A program made the translations under genes and the position numbers. From Manihot esculenta (lineage: Eukaryota > Streptophyta > Magnoliopsida > Malpighiales > Euphorbiaceae), in assembly GCF_001659605.2 (NCBI RefSeq), contig NC_035169.2, positions 19,282,263 to 19,346,262 of the forward strand: 64,000 nucleotides of DNA, read 5' to 3'. Of this stretch, positions 48,961 to 60,387 are shown piece after piece. The first letter of the stretch is position 1, and each line of letters opens with the position of its first letter. The notes under the pieces are model-generated. The model had not been told where the DNA came from. It searched no databases and saw only the letters and a list, made by a program, of their open reading frames with translations.

Positions 48961-50113
48961 CTTGTTATAAATGTGGACAGGAAGGGCGTATTGCTCGGGA
49001 TTGTCCTCAGGTGACTTTTGTGGCACCATCCCAGCAGATGAGTTCAGGCAGTGTGGTACAGCCAGTAGTACAGCCAGCAGCTCCAGTCATGCCTCAGAGT
49101 AGTGGCAGAGGTAGAGGGAGAGGGGCAGCCTCTACTTCAGCAGCAGGTTCCCGAGGTGGAAATCCGGTAGCCCCAGCACGGATTTTCACTGTGACACAGG
49201 AGGAGGCTAACACGTCGAACACAGTGGTGTCAGGTAATCTCATCATTAGGTGTTCAGATGTGTATGCTTTGATGGACCCCGATGCTTCTCATTCCTTTAT
49301 TGCTTCGAGAGCCATAGAGAGATTGGATTTGATCATTTCTGAGTTAGAGTATCCTCTCTGGGTTAGTGGACCCAAGTGTGACCCATCAGTGGCAGCGTCA
49401 GTCTGTCATTTCAGTCCAGTGTTCATAGAGGGTAGATGCCTTCCAGCTGACCTTGTGGTTCTAGACTTGACAGATTTTGATGTCATTCTAGGGATGGATT
49501 GGTTATCTGCATATAGTGCGACCTTGGACTGTAGAGAGAAGGTAGTTAGTCTCAGAGACCAGGATGGGTCAGCGTGTGTCTTCAGAGGAGACAGGAGGGG
49601 TACACACAGAGGTTTGATTTCAGCCCTATAGGCTCGTCGTTTGCTTAGGAGGGGTTGTCAGGAGTTTCTAGCTTATTTGAGAGAGCTAGACAGACAGGTT
49701 AGGGAACCAGCTTCGATACCAGTAGTCCGAGAGTTTACAGATGTTTTCCCAGACGAACTTTCAAGACTACCGCCTGGTAAGGAGATAGAGTTTGAAATTG
49801 AATTGCTGCCTGATACCAGACCTATCTCTATTCCTCCCTACAGGATGGCGCCAGCAGAGTTAAAGGAGTTGAAAGAACAGTTGTAGGAATTGGTAGATAA
49901 GGGTTTCATCCGCCCTAGTACCTCACCTTAGGGTGCTCCAGTACTGTTTGTCAAAAAGAAGGATGGATCCCTCAGACTTTGTATCGACTACAGACAGTTG
50001 AACAAGGTCACTACCAAGAACAGGTATCCTCTACCTAGGATTGATGATCTGTTCGACCAACTAGCTGGAGCAGGTTGTTTCTCTAAAATAGATCTGAGAT
50101 CCGGGTATCATCA
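48961..50113 (+). pseudogene. Element D gag end, protease and start of reverse transcriptase
   Basis: Resumes the frame within the second zinc knuckle, which reads CYKCGQEGRIARDC; its His is replaced by Arg. The protease active site reads DPDASHSF, with Asp for the Gly after the catalytic Asp-Pro. Three stops follow: TAG at 49629-49631 and 49884-49886 (both at Gln positions) and TAG at 49929-49931 (a Trp position). The reverse transcriptase start is present to GYH, where element E is inserted. The block is non-functional. Confidence 0.9.
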
Positions 50114-50731
50114 TGTAACGCCCCGGAAATCCGGACCGCTACCGGCGCTAGGATTCAGGTCGGCTTAAGGCCGCCGGAACCCGTAGCAAGCCTACATACA
50201 TCCTGTTTACCTGTTTAATCCCATATATGATCAACAAACATTCACAAGAATTAAAAACTTTTCTTTTTTCTTCATTCACCAAACTCAACCTGTGCATGCA
50301 CTATATTCATCATATACATAAACATTAATCCCTCTGTGGGATTTCATCAAAGCCTCAAGGGCTACACATCATATGGTGAGTTGGTTTACATAAACATTAT
50401 AACATAAGATCATATACATACCAAGGGATTAATACATACTATGGTCAAGCACACTCTATCCTCAATACTATCCTCAATAACATAATTACATTACATTCTT
50501 ATCATTTGTCATGTCCACATACTCTAGCTATTACATACATATGACTTTTCTCTTCTTTTCTTCTCTATCACTCCCGTACCTGCAAACCTGGGGTTAGGGG
50601 AGAGGGGTGAGCTAAAAGCCCAGTGAGCAGAAACTAAAAACATTATATTAAAATTCATGCTTTCATGAAATGCATCATATCACAGACAATTCACATCAAG
50701 GGTGAACCTGTCACCAATTAGTCCCAACATA

Positions 50732-50947
50732 GTCTCGTGCCAGGCCGTAGCATGGGGTCCTGGTCTTCCTGTCATAACATACATAAAGTCTCGTGCCAGG
50801 CCGTAGCATGGGGTCCTGGTCTTCCTGTCATATCATATATATAAACCCTCGTGCCAGGCCGTAGCATGGGGTCCTGGTCTTCCTGTCATAACATATATAT
50901 AAACCCTCGTGCCAGGCCGTAGCATGGGGTCCTGGTCTTCCTGTCAT
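50732..50947 (-). repeat. Tandem repeats in element E 3' LTR
   Basis: Four units with a period of about 57-60 bases share a 40-base core (starting CGTGCCAGGCCGTAGCATGG on the plus strand) and have short AT-rich variable parts. The same array is at 58378-58593 in the other LTR. Confidence 0.88.
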
Positions 50948-52034
50948 ATCATATATAAAGTCTCGTGGACTAATTGGATCATACAGCATTCACCCACAAC
51001 CACAAAATAAAATGCAATGCAGCATATTCGTGAACTAATGCAATCATCCTATTACATATCATCATGATGCGTGAAGCATGCTCAAAACATTTAATTACTT
51101 GATTTAAAATATTAAGCTTGTTTCCACTCACCTCTGGCTAGCTCTGACCAGACACTGAAGCAGCTCACTCACTGCTGGGGTCCTCGGTTCCTCGGGTCCG
51201 AACCTACACAGGTGGACTCCAATGAGGGACCAAACATATATAAACACAACTCTAATATATCCCCCAAAAACCCCCTAAAACATCATGAAAACATCACAGA
51301 AAATATGCATGAAATGGCTGAACAGGGCACCTTCGGCGGCACCTTCGGCGGCCGAAAGTCCTGGACAGAGACGAAACTCAGCTAGGTTCGGCGGCACCTT
51401 CGGCGGCCGAAAGTGCCAGACAGAGACGAAAGTCTCTTTTCGGGGGCACCTTCGGCAGCCGAAAGCTGCCTTCACAAAAGGGGTTCGGCGGCCGAAACTC
51501 CCTTCGGCTGCCGAACCTGGTTTCTGCCAAACGGCAGAAACTTGGTTCAAATGAACCTCCTGCCTCCCAAAACCATAGATCATGCATATTTCTCAACCAA
51601 AACACACATACAAGTTCCTAGGGGTCTCAAACATGCATATACCCCATCTACAACACTTCATTCACACACAATCAAGCTACATTGCTCAAACATCATCAAA
51701 ACCCATAAACTCAACATATGTCCTAACATGCATTTCTACCCATAGATCTTACTTAAAACTTGTTTAAAACATAAAAAGGGTTCAAGATCGACCCTTACCT
51801 CTTGAAGAAACGAGAGGAAAGCGATCCTAGCTTGGAGATGGAGAGATTAAGCTCTTTGAACCTCCAAGCACTCAAAACTTGCTCAAAGCTCACAAATCTT
51901 CAAAACAAAGTTATAAACTTGTTAAAACCATGAAAGATCTAGAGGAAACACTCAAGATCGAGGGAGGAACGGTGGAGACTCACCTTGGCCGACAATGGGA
52001 GAGAAAAAGCTCGCCCGTGCGGACCAAGGGGACC

Positions 52035-52042
52035 CTTTTATA
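52035..52042 (-). promoter_or_regulatory. TATA box, element E 3' LTR
   Basis: Minus-strand TATAAAAG in the shared position. Confidence 0.65.
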
Positions 52043-52399
52043 GTGGCTGGCCAGGCCACGTTCGGGGGCCGAATGTGCCTCCGCATCCATGCAAATGTTC
52101 GGCGGCCGAACATAAGGTTCGGCGGCCGAACCTGCACTTCCCTCACTTAGACTTTCGGGGGCCTAACGTGCCTCCCAAAGTCCATGCATGTTCGGCGGCC
52201 GAAAGTGAGTTTCGGCGGCCGAACCTGAGTTTTTCCTTAAAGAATTTTCATGCAAAAACTTATTTAAAATCATACTTAAAACATTAAAATACATGAAAAC
52301 ATTTTATAAAAACATGCTTTTACCCTTCTAGAGGTTTCCGACACCCAAATTCCACCGGACGGTAGGAATTCCGATACCGGAGTCTAACCGGGTATTACA

Positions 52400-52412
52400 T
52401 TCTCCCCCCCTT
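52400..52412 (-). other. Polypurine tract, element E
   Basis: Minus-strand AAGGGGGGGAGAA abutting the 3' LTR, identical to that of A and B. Confidence 0.92.
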
Positions 52413-52414
52413 AA

Positions 52415-52436
52415 GAACATTCGTCCCCGAATGTTC
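52415..52436 (-). other. Stem-loop next to polypurine tract, element E
   Basis: On the minus strand GAACATTCG pairs perfectly with CGAATGTTC around GGGA, a loop of the stable GNRA type. It ends two bases before the polypurine tract. Confidence 0.65.
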
Positions 52437-52508
52437 CTCAACTAATACATGCATAGAGAAACAAACATAACATACACATATAGTACATGGAACACATCTC
52501 AACTAACC

Positions 52509-55500
52509 TTAGAAGAGGTGGGGGTACTGCTGGAGCATGGACTCCCGGGTCTCCCAAGTGCATTCTTCCAAATTGTGGTGGTTCCAAAGGACTTTCACCA
52601 TCGGGATTTCCTTGTTCCTCAACTTTCTGATCTGAGTGTCAAGAATCCGCACTGGCTGTTCAACATAAGTGAGATCCTCTTGGATCTCCACATCAGGCTC
52701 GCTAAGAACCTTGCCCGGATCTGACACGAACTTCCTCAACATGGAAACATGGAAAACCGGATGGATTCTCTCCATAGAAGCAGGCAAGTCCAGCTTGTAC
52801 GATACATTCCCAATCCTTTGCAGGACTTCAAAGGGTCCAATGTACCGCGGAGCTAGCTTACCCTTCTTACCAAATCGAACCACCCCTTTCATCGGAGACA
52901 CCTTGAGCAATACTAGATCCCCCTCCTGAAACTCTACCTGTTTCCTGCGGATGTCTGCATAACTTTTCTGCCTACTGGTGGCAGTCTTTATCCTTTCTCT
53001 GATAATGGGTACCACCCTGCTGGTGATCTCAACAAGCTCAGGCCCTGCTAAGGACCTCTCTCCAACCTCTTCCCAGCAAACGGGTGACCTGCACTTCCTC
53101 CCATACAAAGCTTCATATGGAGCCATCCCTATGCTAGCATGATAGCTGTTATTGTAGGCAAACTCCACCAAAGGTAGATGTTGCTTCCAAGAACCGCCAA
53201 AATCTAGCACACACATTCTGAGCATATCTTCTATGGTCTGGATGGTCCTCTCTGACTGTCCGTCTGTCTGTGGATGGAAGGCAGTGCTAAAATCCAACCT
53301 AGTACCCATAGCACTCTGCAGACTCCGCCAAAACCTAGAGGTAAACTGGGGCCCTCTATCTGACACTATAGATACCGGGACCCCATGTAGTCTGACGACT
53401 TCATCCACATAGACCTGCGCTAACTTATCCACAGAGTAGTTGCTCCTAACTGGAATGAAGTGAGCAGATTTGGTGAGTCTGTCCACAATCACCCATATGG
53501 AGTCTAGTCTGTTGGATGTTGCCGGTAACCCCACTACAAAGTCCATAGCTATGTTCTCCCATTTCCATTCTGGAATAGGTAGCGGGTTAAGCATTCCAGC
53601 CGGCTTCTGATGTTCCAGCTTCACCCTCTGACATATTTCGCAGGCTGACACGAATTGTGCCACTTCCCTCTTCATAGCTGGCCACCAATAAACCTTCTTT
53701 AGATCTTGATACATCTTGGTGGCTCCAGGGTGAATGCTGTATCTTGCATTATGAGCCTCTCTCATAATGTCTCCTTTAAGCCCGATGTCATCTGGTACAC
53801 ATAGTCTGTTCCCATAGCGGAGGATCCCCTTATCATCGAATCTGAACTCACTATCTTTGCCTGACTGAACAGTCCTGGCAATCTTCACTAACTCTGGGTC
53901 CTCGTGCTGTTTCTGAGCCACCTGCTCCAGAAACACGGGGGTTACTTTCATCTGTGCAATCAAAGCACCTGTACCAGACAACTCCATCTGTAGACCCTCC
54001 TCAATGAGCTTATAAAATTCCTTCACCACCGGTCTCCTCTCTGCCGTGATGTGGGATAGACTGCCAAGTGATTTCCGGCTTAAGGCATCAGCTACTACAT
54101 TAGCCTTACCCGGATGGTACTGTATCTTACAATCATAGTCACTGAGCAGTTCTACCCATCTCTTCTGCCTCAAATTCAAATCTCTCTGACTCAAGATGTG
54201 CTGCAGGCTCTTATGATCTGTGAAGATCTCACATTTTACCCCATAGAGGTAATGCCTCCACATCTTGAGGGCAAAGATAACCGCTGCCATCTCCAGATCG
54301 TGTGTGGGGTAATTCATCTCATGCCTCTTTAGCTGTCTAGAGGCATAAGCGATCACCCTACCATTCTGCATCAACACACAACCCAAGCCTACTCTGGATG
54401 CATCACAGAATACTGTGAAGTCCTCATTGCTAGTTGGCAGAGCTAACACTGGTGCTGAAGTCAACCTCTTCTTGAGCTCCTCAAAGCTTTCTTCACATCG
54501 ATCGGTCCACTCGAACCTCTGATTCTTTCTGGTCAATCTGGTTAAAGGAGCTGCAATTTTGGAGAAGTCCTGTACGAACCTCCTGTAATAACCAGCCAAA
54601 CCCAAGAAACTTCTGATCTCTGTCACTGAGGTGGGTCTGGGCCAGTTAGTCACAGCCTCTACTTTCTTGGGGTCTACCTCTATTCCATTTTCTGACACTA
54701 TATGCCCCAAGAATGAGATGCTCCTCAACCAGAACTCACACTTGGAGAACTTGGCGTACAAGCCATGTTCCCTCAAGGTCTGCAGAACTATCCTCAGATG
54801 ATGGGCATGCTCCTCTGCATTCCTGGAATACACTAGGATATCATCTATGAAGACAATAACGAAGTGATCCAGGTATGGTCTGAATATTCTGTTCATGAGG
54901 TCCATGAATGCTGCAGGGGCGTTGGTTAACCCAAACGGCATTACAAGGAACTCATAGTGCCCATATCTGGTCCTGAAGGCCGTCTTTGGCACGTCCTCCT
55001 CTCTGATTCTCAACTGATGGTACCCGGATCTCAGATCTATTTTGGAGAAACAACCCGCTCCTGCTAGCTGGTCGAATAGATCGTCGATCCTTGGCAATGG
55101 GTACTTATTCTTGATGGTGACTTTGTTCAACTGCCTGTAGTCGATACAAAGCCTGAGGGATCCATCCTTTTTCTTCACAAAGAGTACTGGAGCACCCCAA
55201 GGTGAGGTACTCGGTCGGATGAAACCCTTGTCCACCAGTTCTTGCAACTGTTCTTTCAACTCTTTCATCTCGGCTGGTGCCATCCTGTAGGGAGGGATAG
55301 AGATAGGCCTAGTTCCAGGCATCAGCTCTATTTCAAACTCTATCTCCCTTGCAGGTGGTAGTCCTGGAAGCTCGTCTGGGAAAACATCTAAGAACTCACT
55401 CACCACAGGCACTGAGGCGGGCTCTCTAACATGACTATCCAACTCCCTCACATGAGCTAGAAACCCCTGACATCCCCTCCTAAGCAACCTACGAGCCTGA

Positions 55501-57497
55501 AGAGCTGAGATTAGACCTCTAGGTGTACCCCTCTTGTCTCCTCTGAAGACGACCTCTGACCCATCCTGACATCTGAACTTAACTACTTTGTCCCTGCAGT
55601 CCAAAGTAGCACCATGGGTAGATAGCCAATCCATCCCTAGAATGACGTCAAAGTCTGTCAAATCTAGAACCACAAGGTCGGCGGACAAGCATCTTCCCTC
55701 TATAAAAACTGGACTACACTGGCAGACTGACTCTGCAACTGACGGGTCACACTTGGGTCCACTGACCCATAGGGGACACTCTAACTCAGAGACCATCAAT
55801 CCTAACCTCTGAACGGCTCTCGGTGCAATAAAAGAGTGAGATGCACCCGGGTCCATTAATGCATACACATCAGAACACCCAATGATGAGATTACCTGACA
55901 CCACGGTGTTGGATGTGTTAGCCTCCTGCTGCGTCATGGTGAAGATCCTGGCTGGAGCTGATGGACCTTCACCTCTGAATCCTGCTGAGGAAGAAGCTGA
56001 CCCTCTCCCTCTGCCTCTGCCACTGGCCTGTGTAGCAGCTGGAGCTACTGGCTGTGCCACACTTCCTGAAGCTGTCTGCTGTGTCTGTGCCATAGGAACT
56101 GCTTTAGGACATTGCCATGACATATGTCCCTCTTGCCCACATCTGTAGCAGGTCGTCCCAAACCGGCATAAACCCCTGTGTGGCCTACCACACTTCGCAC
56201 AAGCTGCATTATCTGCCCCAGAACTAGAACTACTGCCAAATCCCAGACTAGACTTGACCTTGTTCCAGAACTTATTCTTCTTACCCTTGGGCTTACCCCA
56301 TCTCTTACTGCCTGAAGCTGCTGCACTCAAGGTAGAGGGATCTAACCTTCCCCCACCCGGAGTTTTAGAACCAGAAGCTTGTGCCACTGTCTGTTTGACT
56401 GTCCCCTGAACGATGGCACTAGCCTCCATTCTCCTAGCCATATCCACTATGGCGTGAAAACTCTCTCTATCTGCTGACTGTACCAAGGAGGAATACCTGG
56501 GATGGAGCTTCATGATATACCTCCTCAACTTCTTCTGGTCTGTGCTAAGGTCTTGCCCAGCAAAAGGCAGCAACTCCATAAACCTGTCAGTATACTCGTC
56601 TACACTCATGTCATCGGTTTGCCTCCACTGCTCGAATTCTATCATCTTCAATTCCCTTGAACTATCAGGGAAAGCCCATCCTGCAAATTCATTAGCGAAC
56701 TCCTCCCACGATAGGCTATCCACCCTCGGCTTCACATAGTTTTTGAACCACTCACGGGCCTTTTTGCATTTCAAAGTGAAACCAGCCATCTGAATGGCTC
56801 TACTATCATCAGCTCCGATCTCCTCTGTGATCATCTTGACCTTCTCCAAATATACGAACGGGTCATCACCTGACTCAAACTGGGGAGCACCCAACTTCAT
56901 GTAATCTGTCATTTTAGCCTTACTTCCCCCAGATGAGCTAGGCTGAGGTATCTGGGTATCTGGGCATGTAGGTGCTGGTGGTGGTGGAGGTACAGCATCC
57001 CCAGGGGTAGGGTTTGCTGGATTTGGATAGTATGGTGGAGGTGGGTACACTGGGTACTGTGGATATGGTGGGTAGTATGGTGGGTATGGCATCTGTGTGG
57101 GGTAGGAGTTAAAACTAGGGTAATCCGATGTACCTCCCATCGAATACCCGGGATTTTGGGTGTAGGGCGGATAGTGAGGTGGCTGAACAAATCCCGAAGC
57201 CTGAGTGCCTCCTTGGGATTCCCCCATACCCTCTTCTGACATACTGACGCCCAAACTGCCATCCCTCCTTTGATCAACATCCATCTGATCCCCCATATCT
57301 TCTGACATACCTCCCTGCACTGTTCCTCTGACTGATCTGCTTCTTCCCAGATCTAAAGACCTTCTAGGGTCTCTCACTGCTCGGTCCCTGTTGGACCTAC
57401 TTGACATTGCCCTAGGCAATGTTGAAGGACGGGCATCAATGCCCTCGTCCTGAGGTGGTATTCCAGTCAATCGTGCAGATCGACGGGTTCCTCTCAT
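52509..57497 (-). CDS. Element E gag-pol polyprotein, intact
   Basis: A single frame of 1662 codons carries all functions for copying and integrating the element. Residues 1-200: basic, then Pro/Tyr-rich. About 200-375: retrotransposon gag domain. Zinc knuckles at 433-444 ([12 protein letters not shown]) and 450-463 ([14 protein letters not shown]). Protease: D549 in DPGASHSF and VILGMDWL at 618-625. Reverse transcriptase: about 715-960 with FIDD at 883-886. RNase H: D1032, E1069, D1094, D1137. Integrase: zinc site H1249, H1256, C1286, C1289; catalytic D1319, D1380, E1416 (35 residues between the last two); GPF at about 1554-1556. The end, about 1612-1662, is chromodomain-like ([14 protein letters not shown]). 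No stop or frameshift is seen and all catalytic residues are present. Gag and pol share one frame, so no recoding site is needed; how gag excess is made is unknown. The start is chosen because [10 protein letters not shown] is shared by all copies. Confidence 0.96.
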   Translation of the reverse strand: MRGTRRSARLTGIPPQDEGIDARPSTLPRAMSSRSNRDRAVRDPRRSLDLGRSRSVRGTVQGGMSEDMGDQMDVDQRRDGSLGVSMSEEGMGESQGGTQASGFVQPPHYPPYTQNPGYSMGGTSDYPSFNSYPTQMPYPPYYPPYPQYPVYPPPPYYPNPANPTPGDAVPPPPPAPTCPDTQIPQPSSSGGSKAKMTDYMKLGAPQFESGDDPFVYLEKVKMITEEIGADDSRAIQMAGFTLKCKKAREWFKNYVKPRVDSLSWEEFANEFAGWAFPDSSRELKMIEFEQWRQTDDMSVDEYTDRFMELLPFAGQDLSTDQKKLRRYIMKLHPRYSSLVQSADRESFHAIVDMARRMEASAIVQGTVKQTVAQASGSKTPGGGRLDPSTLSAAASGSKRWGKPKGKKNKFWNKVKSSLGFGSSSSSGADNAACAKCGRPHRGLCRFGTTCYRCGQEGHMSWQCPKAVPMAQTQQTASGSVAQPVAPAATQASGRGRGRGSASSSAGFRGEGPSAPARIFTMTQQEANTSNTVVSGNLIIGCSDVYALMDPGASHSFIAPRAVQRLGLMVSELECPLWVSGPKCDPSVAESVCQCSPVFIEGRCLSADLVVLDLTDFDVILGMDWLSTHGATLDCRDKVVKFRCQDGSEVVFRGDKRGTPRGLISALQARRLLRRGCQGFLAHVRELDSHVREPASVPVVSEFLDVFPDELPGLPPAREIEFEIELMPGTRPISIPPYRMAPAEMKELKEQLQELVDKGFIRPSTSPWGAPVLFVKKKDGSLRLCIDYRQLNKVTIKNKYPLPRIDDLFDQLAGAGCFSKIDLRSGYHQLRIREEDVPKTAFRTRYGHYEFLVMPFGLTNAPAAFMDLMNRIFRPYLDHFVIVFIDDILVYSRNAEEHAHHLRIVLQTLREHGLYAKFSKCEFWLRSISFLGHIVSENGIEVDPKKVEAVTNWPRPTSVTEIRSFLGLAGYYRRFVQDFSKIAAPLTRLTRKNQRFEWTDRCEESFEELKKRLTSAPVLALPTSNEDFTVFCDASRVGLGCVLMQNGRVIAYASRQLKRHEMNYPTHDLEMAAVIFALKMWRHYLYGVKCEIFTDHKSLQHILSQRDLNLRQKRWVELLSDYDCKIQYHPGKANVVADALSRKSLGSLSHITAERRPVVKEFYKLIEEGLQMELSGTGALIAQMKVTPVFLEQVAQKQHEDPELVKIARTVQSGKDSEFRFDDKGILRYGNRLCVPDDIGLKGDIMREAHNARYSIHPGATKMYQDLKKVYWWPAMKREVAQFVSACEICQRVKLEHQKPAGMLNPLPIPEWKWENIAMDFVVGLPATSNRLDSIWVIVDRLTKSAHFIPVRSNYSVDKLAQVYVDEVVRLHGVPVSIVSDRGPQFTSRFWRSLQSAMGTRLDFSTAFHPQTDGQSERTIQTIEDMLRMCVLDFGGSWKQHLPLVEFAYNNSYHASIGMAPYEALYGRKCRSPVCWEEVGERSLAGPELVEITSRVVPIIRERIKTATSRQKSYADIRRKQVEFQEGDLVLLKVSPMKGVVRFGKKGKLAPRYIGPFEVLQRIGNVSYKLDLPASMERIHPVFHVSMLRKFVSDPGKVLSEPDVEIQEDLTYVEQPVRILDTQIRKLRNKEIPMVKVLWNHHNLEECTWETRESMLQQYPHLF

Positions 57498-57743
57498 CCT
57501 GTTTTCTGAGAAACAGTAAACATCACATAAACATCAGCATTAAATGGTTCATGTGGGCACACATGAACCCTCATCACATACATATCACATCATTTATGCA
57601 CATGCATTTTATCATGGCATATCATATCATCATGGCAAGACAGGACTCTACATCCTATCCTAGTGGACATGACTTTTGCCTATTGTGCTTGACCTTCTAT
57701 AACATCTATGAGCCCGACACTCTAGGTCCGACCATATGAACCA
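57498..57743 (-). other. Element E leader
   Basis: Non-coding leader between primer site and gag. On the minus strand it ends with an acceptor-like TGTTTCTCAG about nine bases before the ATG. Confidence 0.55.
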
Positions 57744-57756
57744 GGCTCTGATACCA
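57744..57756 (-). other. Primer binding site, element E
   Basis: Minus-strand TGGTATCAGAGCC, three bases inside the 5' LTR. Confidence 0.9.
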
Positions 57757-57759
57757 CTC

Positions 57760-60045
57760 TGTAACGCCCCGGAAATCCGGACCGCTACCGGCGCTAGGAT
57801 TCAGGTCGGCTTAAGGCCGCCGGAACCCGTAGCAAGCCTACATACATCCTGTTTACCTGTTTAATCCCATATATGATCAACAAACATTCACAAGAATTAA
57901 AAACTTTTCTTTTTTCTTCATTCACCAAACTCAACCTGTGCATGCACTATATTCATCATATACATAAACATTAATCCCTCTGTGGGATTTCATCAAAGCC
58001 TCAAGGGCTACACATCATATGGTGAGTTGGTTTACATAAACATTATAACATAAGATCATATACATACCAAGGGATTAATACATACTATGGTCAAGCACAC
58101 TCTATCCTCAATACTATCCTCAATAACATAATTACATTACATTCTTATCATTTGTCATGTCCACATACTCTAGCTATTACATACATATGACTTTTCTCTT
58201 CTTTTCTTCTCTATCACTCCCGTACCTGCAAACCTGGGGTTAGGGGAGAGGGGTGAGCTAAAAGCCCAGTGAGCAGAAACTAAAAACATTATATTAAAAT
58301 TCATGCTTTCATGAAATGCATCATATCACAGACAATTCACATCAAGGGTGAACCTGTCACCAATTAGTCCCAACATAGTCTCGTGCCAGGCCGTAGCATG
58401 GGGTCCTGGTCTTCCTGTCATAACATACATAAAGTCTCGTGCCAGGCCGTAGCATGGGGTCCTGGTCTTCCTGTCATATCATATATATAAACCCTCGTGC
58501 CAGGCCGTAGCATGGGGTCCTGGTCTTCCTGTCATAACATATATATAAACCCTCGTGCCAGGCCGTAGCATGGGGTCCTGGTCTTCCTGTCATATCATAT
58601 ATAAAGTCTCGTGGACTAATTGGATCATACAGCATTCACCCACAACCACAAAATAAAATGCAATGCAGCATATTCGTGAACTAATGCAATCATCCTATTA
58701 CATATCATCATGATGCGTGAAGCATGCTCAAAACATTTAATTACTTGATTTAAAATATTAAGCTTGTTTCCACTCACCTCTGGCTAGCTCTGACCAGACA
58801 CTGAAGCAGCTCACTCACTGCTGGGGTCCTCGGTTCCTCGGGTCCGAACCTACACAGGTGGACTCCAATGAGGGACCAAACATATATAAACACAACTCTA
58901 ATATATCCCCCAAAAACCCCCTAAAACATCATGAAAACATCACAGAAAATATGCATGAAATGGCTGAACAGGGCACCTTCGGCGGCACCTTCGGCGGCCG
59001 AAAGTCCTGGACAGAGACGAAACTCAGCTAGGTTCGGCGGCACCTTCGGCGGCCGAAAGTGCCAGACAGAGACGAAAGTCTCTTTTCGGGGGCACCTTCG
59101 GCAGCCGAAAGCTGCCTTCACAAAAGGGGTTCGGCGGCCGAAACTCCCTTCGGCTGCCGAACCTGGTTTCTGCCAAACGGCAGAAACTTGGTTCAAATGA
59201 ACCTCCTGCCTCCCAAAACCATAGATCATGCATATTTCTCAACCAAAACACACATACAAGTTCCTAGGGGTCTCAAACATGCATATACCCCATCTACAAC
59301 ACTTCATTCACACACAATCAAGCTACATTGCTCAAACATCATCAAAACCCATAAACTCAACATATGTCCTAACATGCATTTCTACCCATAGATCTTACTT
59401 AAAACTTGTTTAAAACATAAAAAGGGTTCAAGATCGACCCTTACCTCTTGAAGAAACGAGAGGAAAGCGATCCTAGCTTGGAGATGGAGAGATTAAGCTC
59501 TTTGAACCTCCAAGCACTCAAAACTTGCTCAAAGCTCACAAATCTTCAAAACAAAGTTATAAACTTGTTAAAACCATGAAAGATCTAGAGGAAACACTCA
59601 AGATCGAGGGAGGAACGGTGGAGACTCACCTTGGCTGACAATGGGAGAGAAAAAGCTCGCCCGTGCGGACCAAGGGGACCCTTTTATAGTGGCTGGCCAG
59701 GCCACGTTCGGGGGCCGAATGTGCCTCCGCATCCATGCAAATGTTCGGCGGCCGAACATAAGGTTCGGCGGCCGAACCTGCACTTCCCTCACTTAGACTT
59801 TCGGGGGCCTAACGTGCCTCCCAAAGTCCATGCATGTTCGGCGGCCGAAAGTGAGTTTCGGCGGCCGAACCTGAGTTTTTCCTTAAAGAATTTTCATGCA
59901 AAAACTTATTTAAAATCATACTTAAAACATTAAAATACATGAAAACATTTTATAAAAACATGCTTTTACCCTTCTAGAGGTTTCCGACACCCAAATTCCA
60001 CCGGACGGTAGGAATTCCGATACCGGAGTCTAACCGGGTATTACA
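57760..60045 (-). repeat. Element E 5' LTR
   Basis: 2286 bases, equal in length to the 3' LTR. Reading frames inside (for example at 58921-59229 and 59631-59933) recur in both LTRs and are made of the palindrome motif; they are not genes. Confidence 0.95.
59681..59688 (-). promoter_or_regulatory. TATA box, element E 5' LTR
   Basis: Minus-strand TATAAAAG. It would drive the genomic RNA of the intact element. Confidence 0.72.
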
Positions 60046-60050
60046 CATCA

Positions 60051-60387
60051 GTTGAGAGTCAGAGAGGCAGATGTGCCAAAGACAGCTTTCAGGACCAGAT
60101 ATGGGCATATGAGTTCTTAGTGATGCGTTCGGGTTGACTAACGCCCCTGCAGCATTCATGGATCTCATGAACAGAGTTTTTAGCGAGTATCTAGATCACT
60201 TTGTTATTATTTTTATCGATGACATCTTAGTGTATTCCAGAGATGCAGAGGAGCATGCCCAGCATCTGAGGATAGTTCTGCAGACATTGAGAGAGCATGG
60301 TTTGTATGCCAAGTTCTCTAAGTGTGAGTTTTGGTTGAGGAGCATTTCCTTCTTGGGACACGTGGTATCAACAGAAGGGATTGAGGT
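60051..60387 (+). pseudogene. Element D reverse transcriptase, middle block, two frameshifts
   Basis: Resumes the codon split by E and continues into the reverse transcriptase core with FIDD. One-base deletions near 60108 (GGGCATATGAG for GGGCATTTTGAG-like) and near 60126 (ATGCGTTC for ATGCCGTTC) shift the frame. It is interrupted at 60387 by solo LTR G. Confidence 0.88.

Larger units (their letters stand above)
50114..52399 (-). repeat. Element E 3' LTR
   Basis: 2286 bases. Minus-strand landmarks: TATAAAAG at 52042-52035; donor-like sites near 51982, 51800 and 51132; an acceptor-like site in the segment complementary to about 50580-50610; tandem repeats at 50732-50947; palindromes at about 51330-51520 and 52060-52220. 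Confidence 0.95.
50114..60045 (-). mobile_element. Element E: intact, apparently autonomous Tekay-type retrotransposon
   Basis: Minus-strand element of 9932 bases. LTRs are exactly 2286 bases each, with one mismatch found (C at 51990, T at 59636). CATCA flanks both sides (50109-50113 and 60046-60050). It has primer site, leader, one uninterrupted gag-pol frame, stem-loop and polypurine tract. It is inserted in the reverse transcriptase coding of D. It is the youngest insertion in the window and the only one with every part intact. Confidence 0.96.

Noticed and set aside
50732..50947. CRISPR-like pattern of a 40-base repeat with short variable spacers
   Set aside because: It lies inside a plant retrotransposon LTR, is copied in the partner LTR at 58378-58593, the spacers are AT-rich variants of one another, and no cas gene is present.
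52449..52929. Plus-strand frames over the E polyprotein
   Set aside because: Antisense shadows of the intact gag-pol frame. The same holds for frames at 54114-54332, 55588-56148 and 56512-57280.
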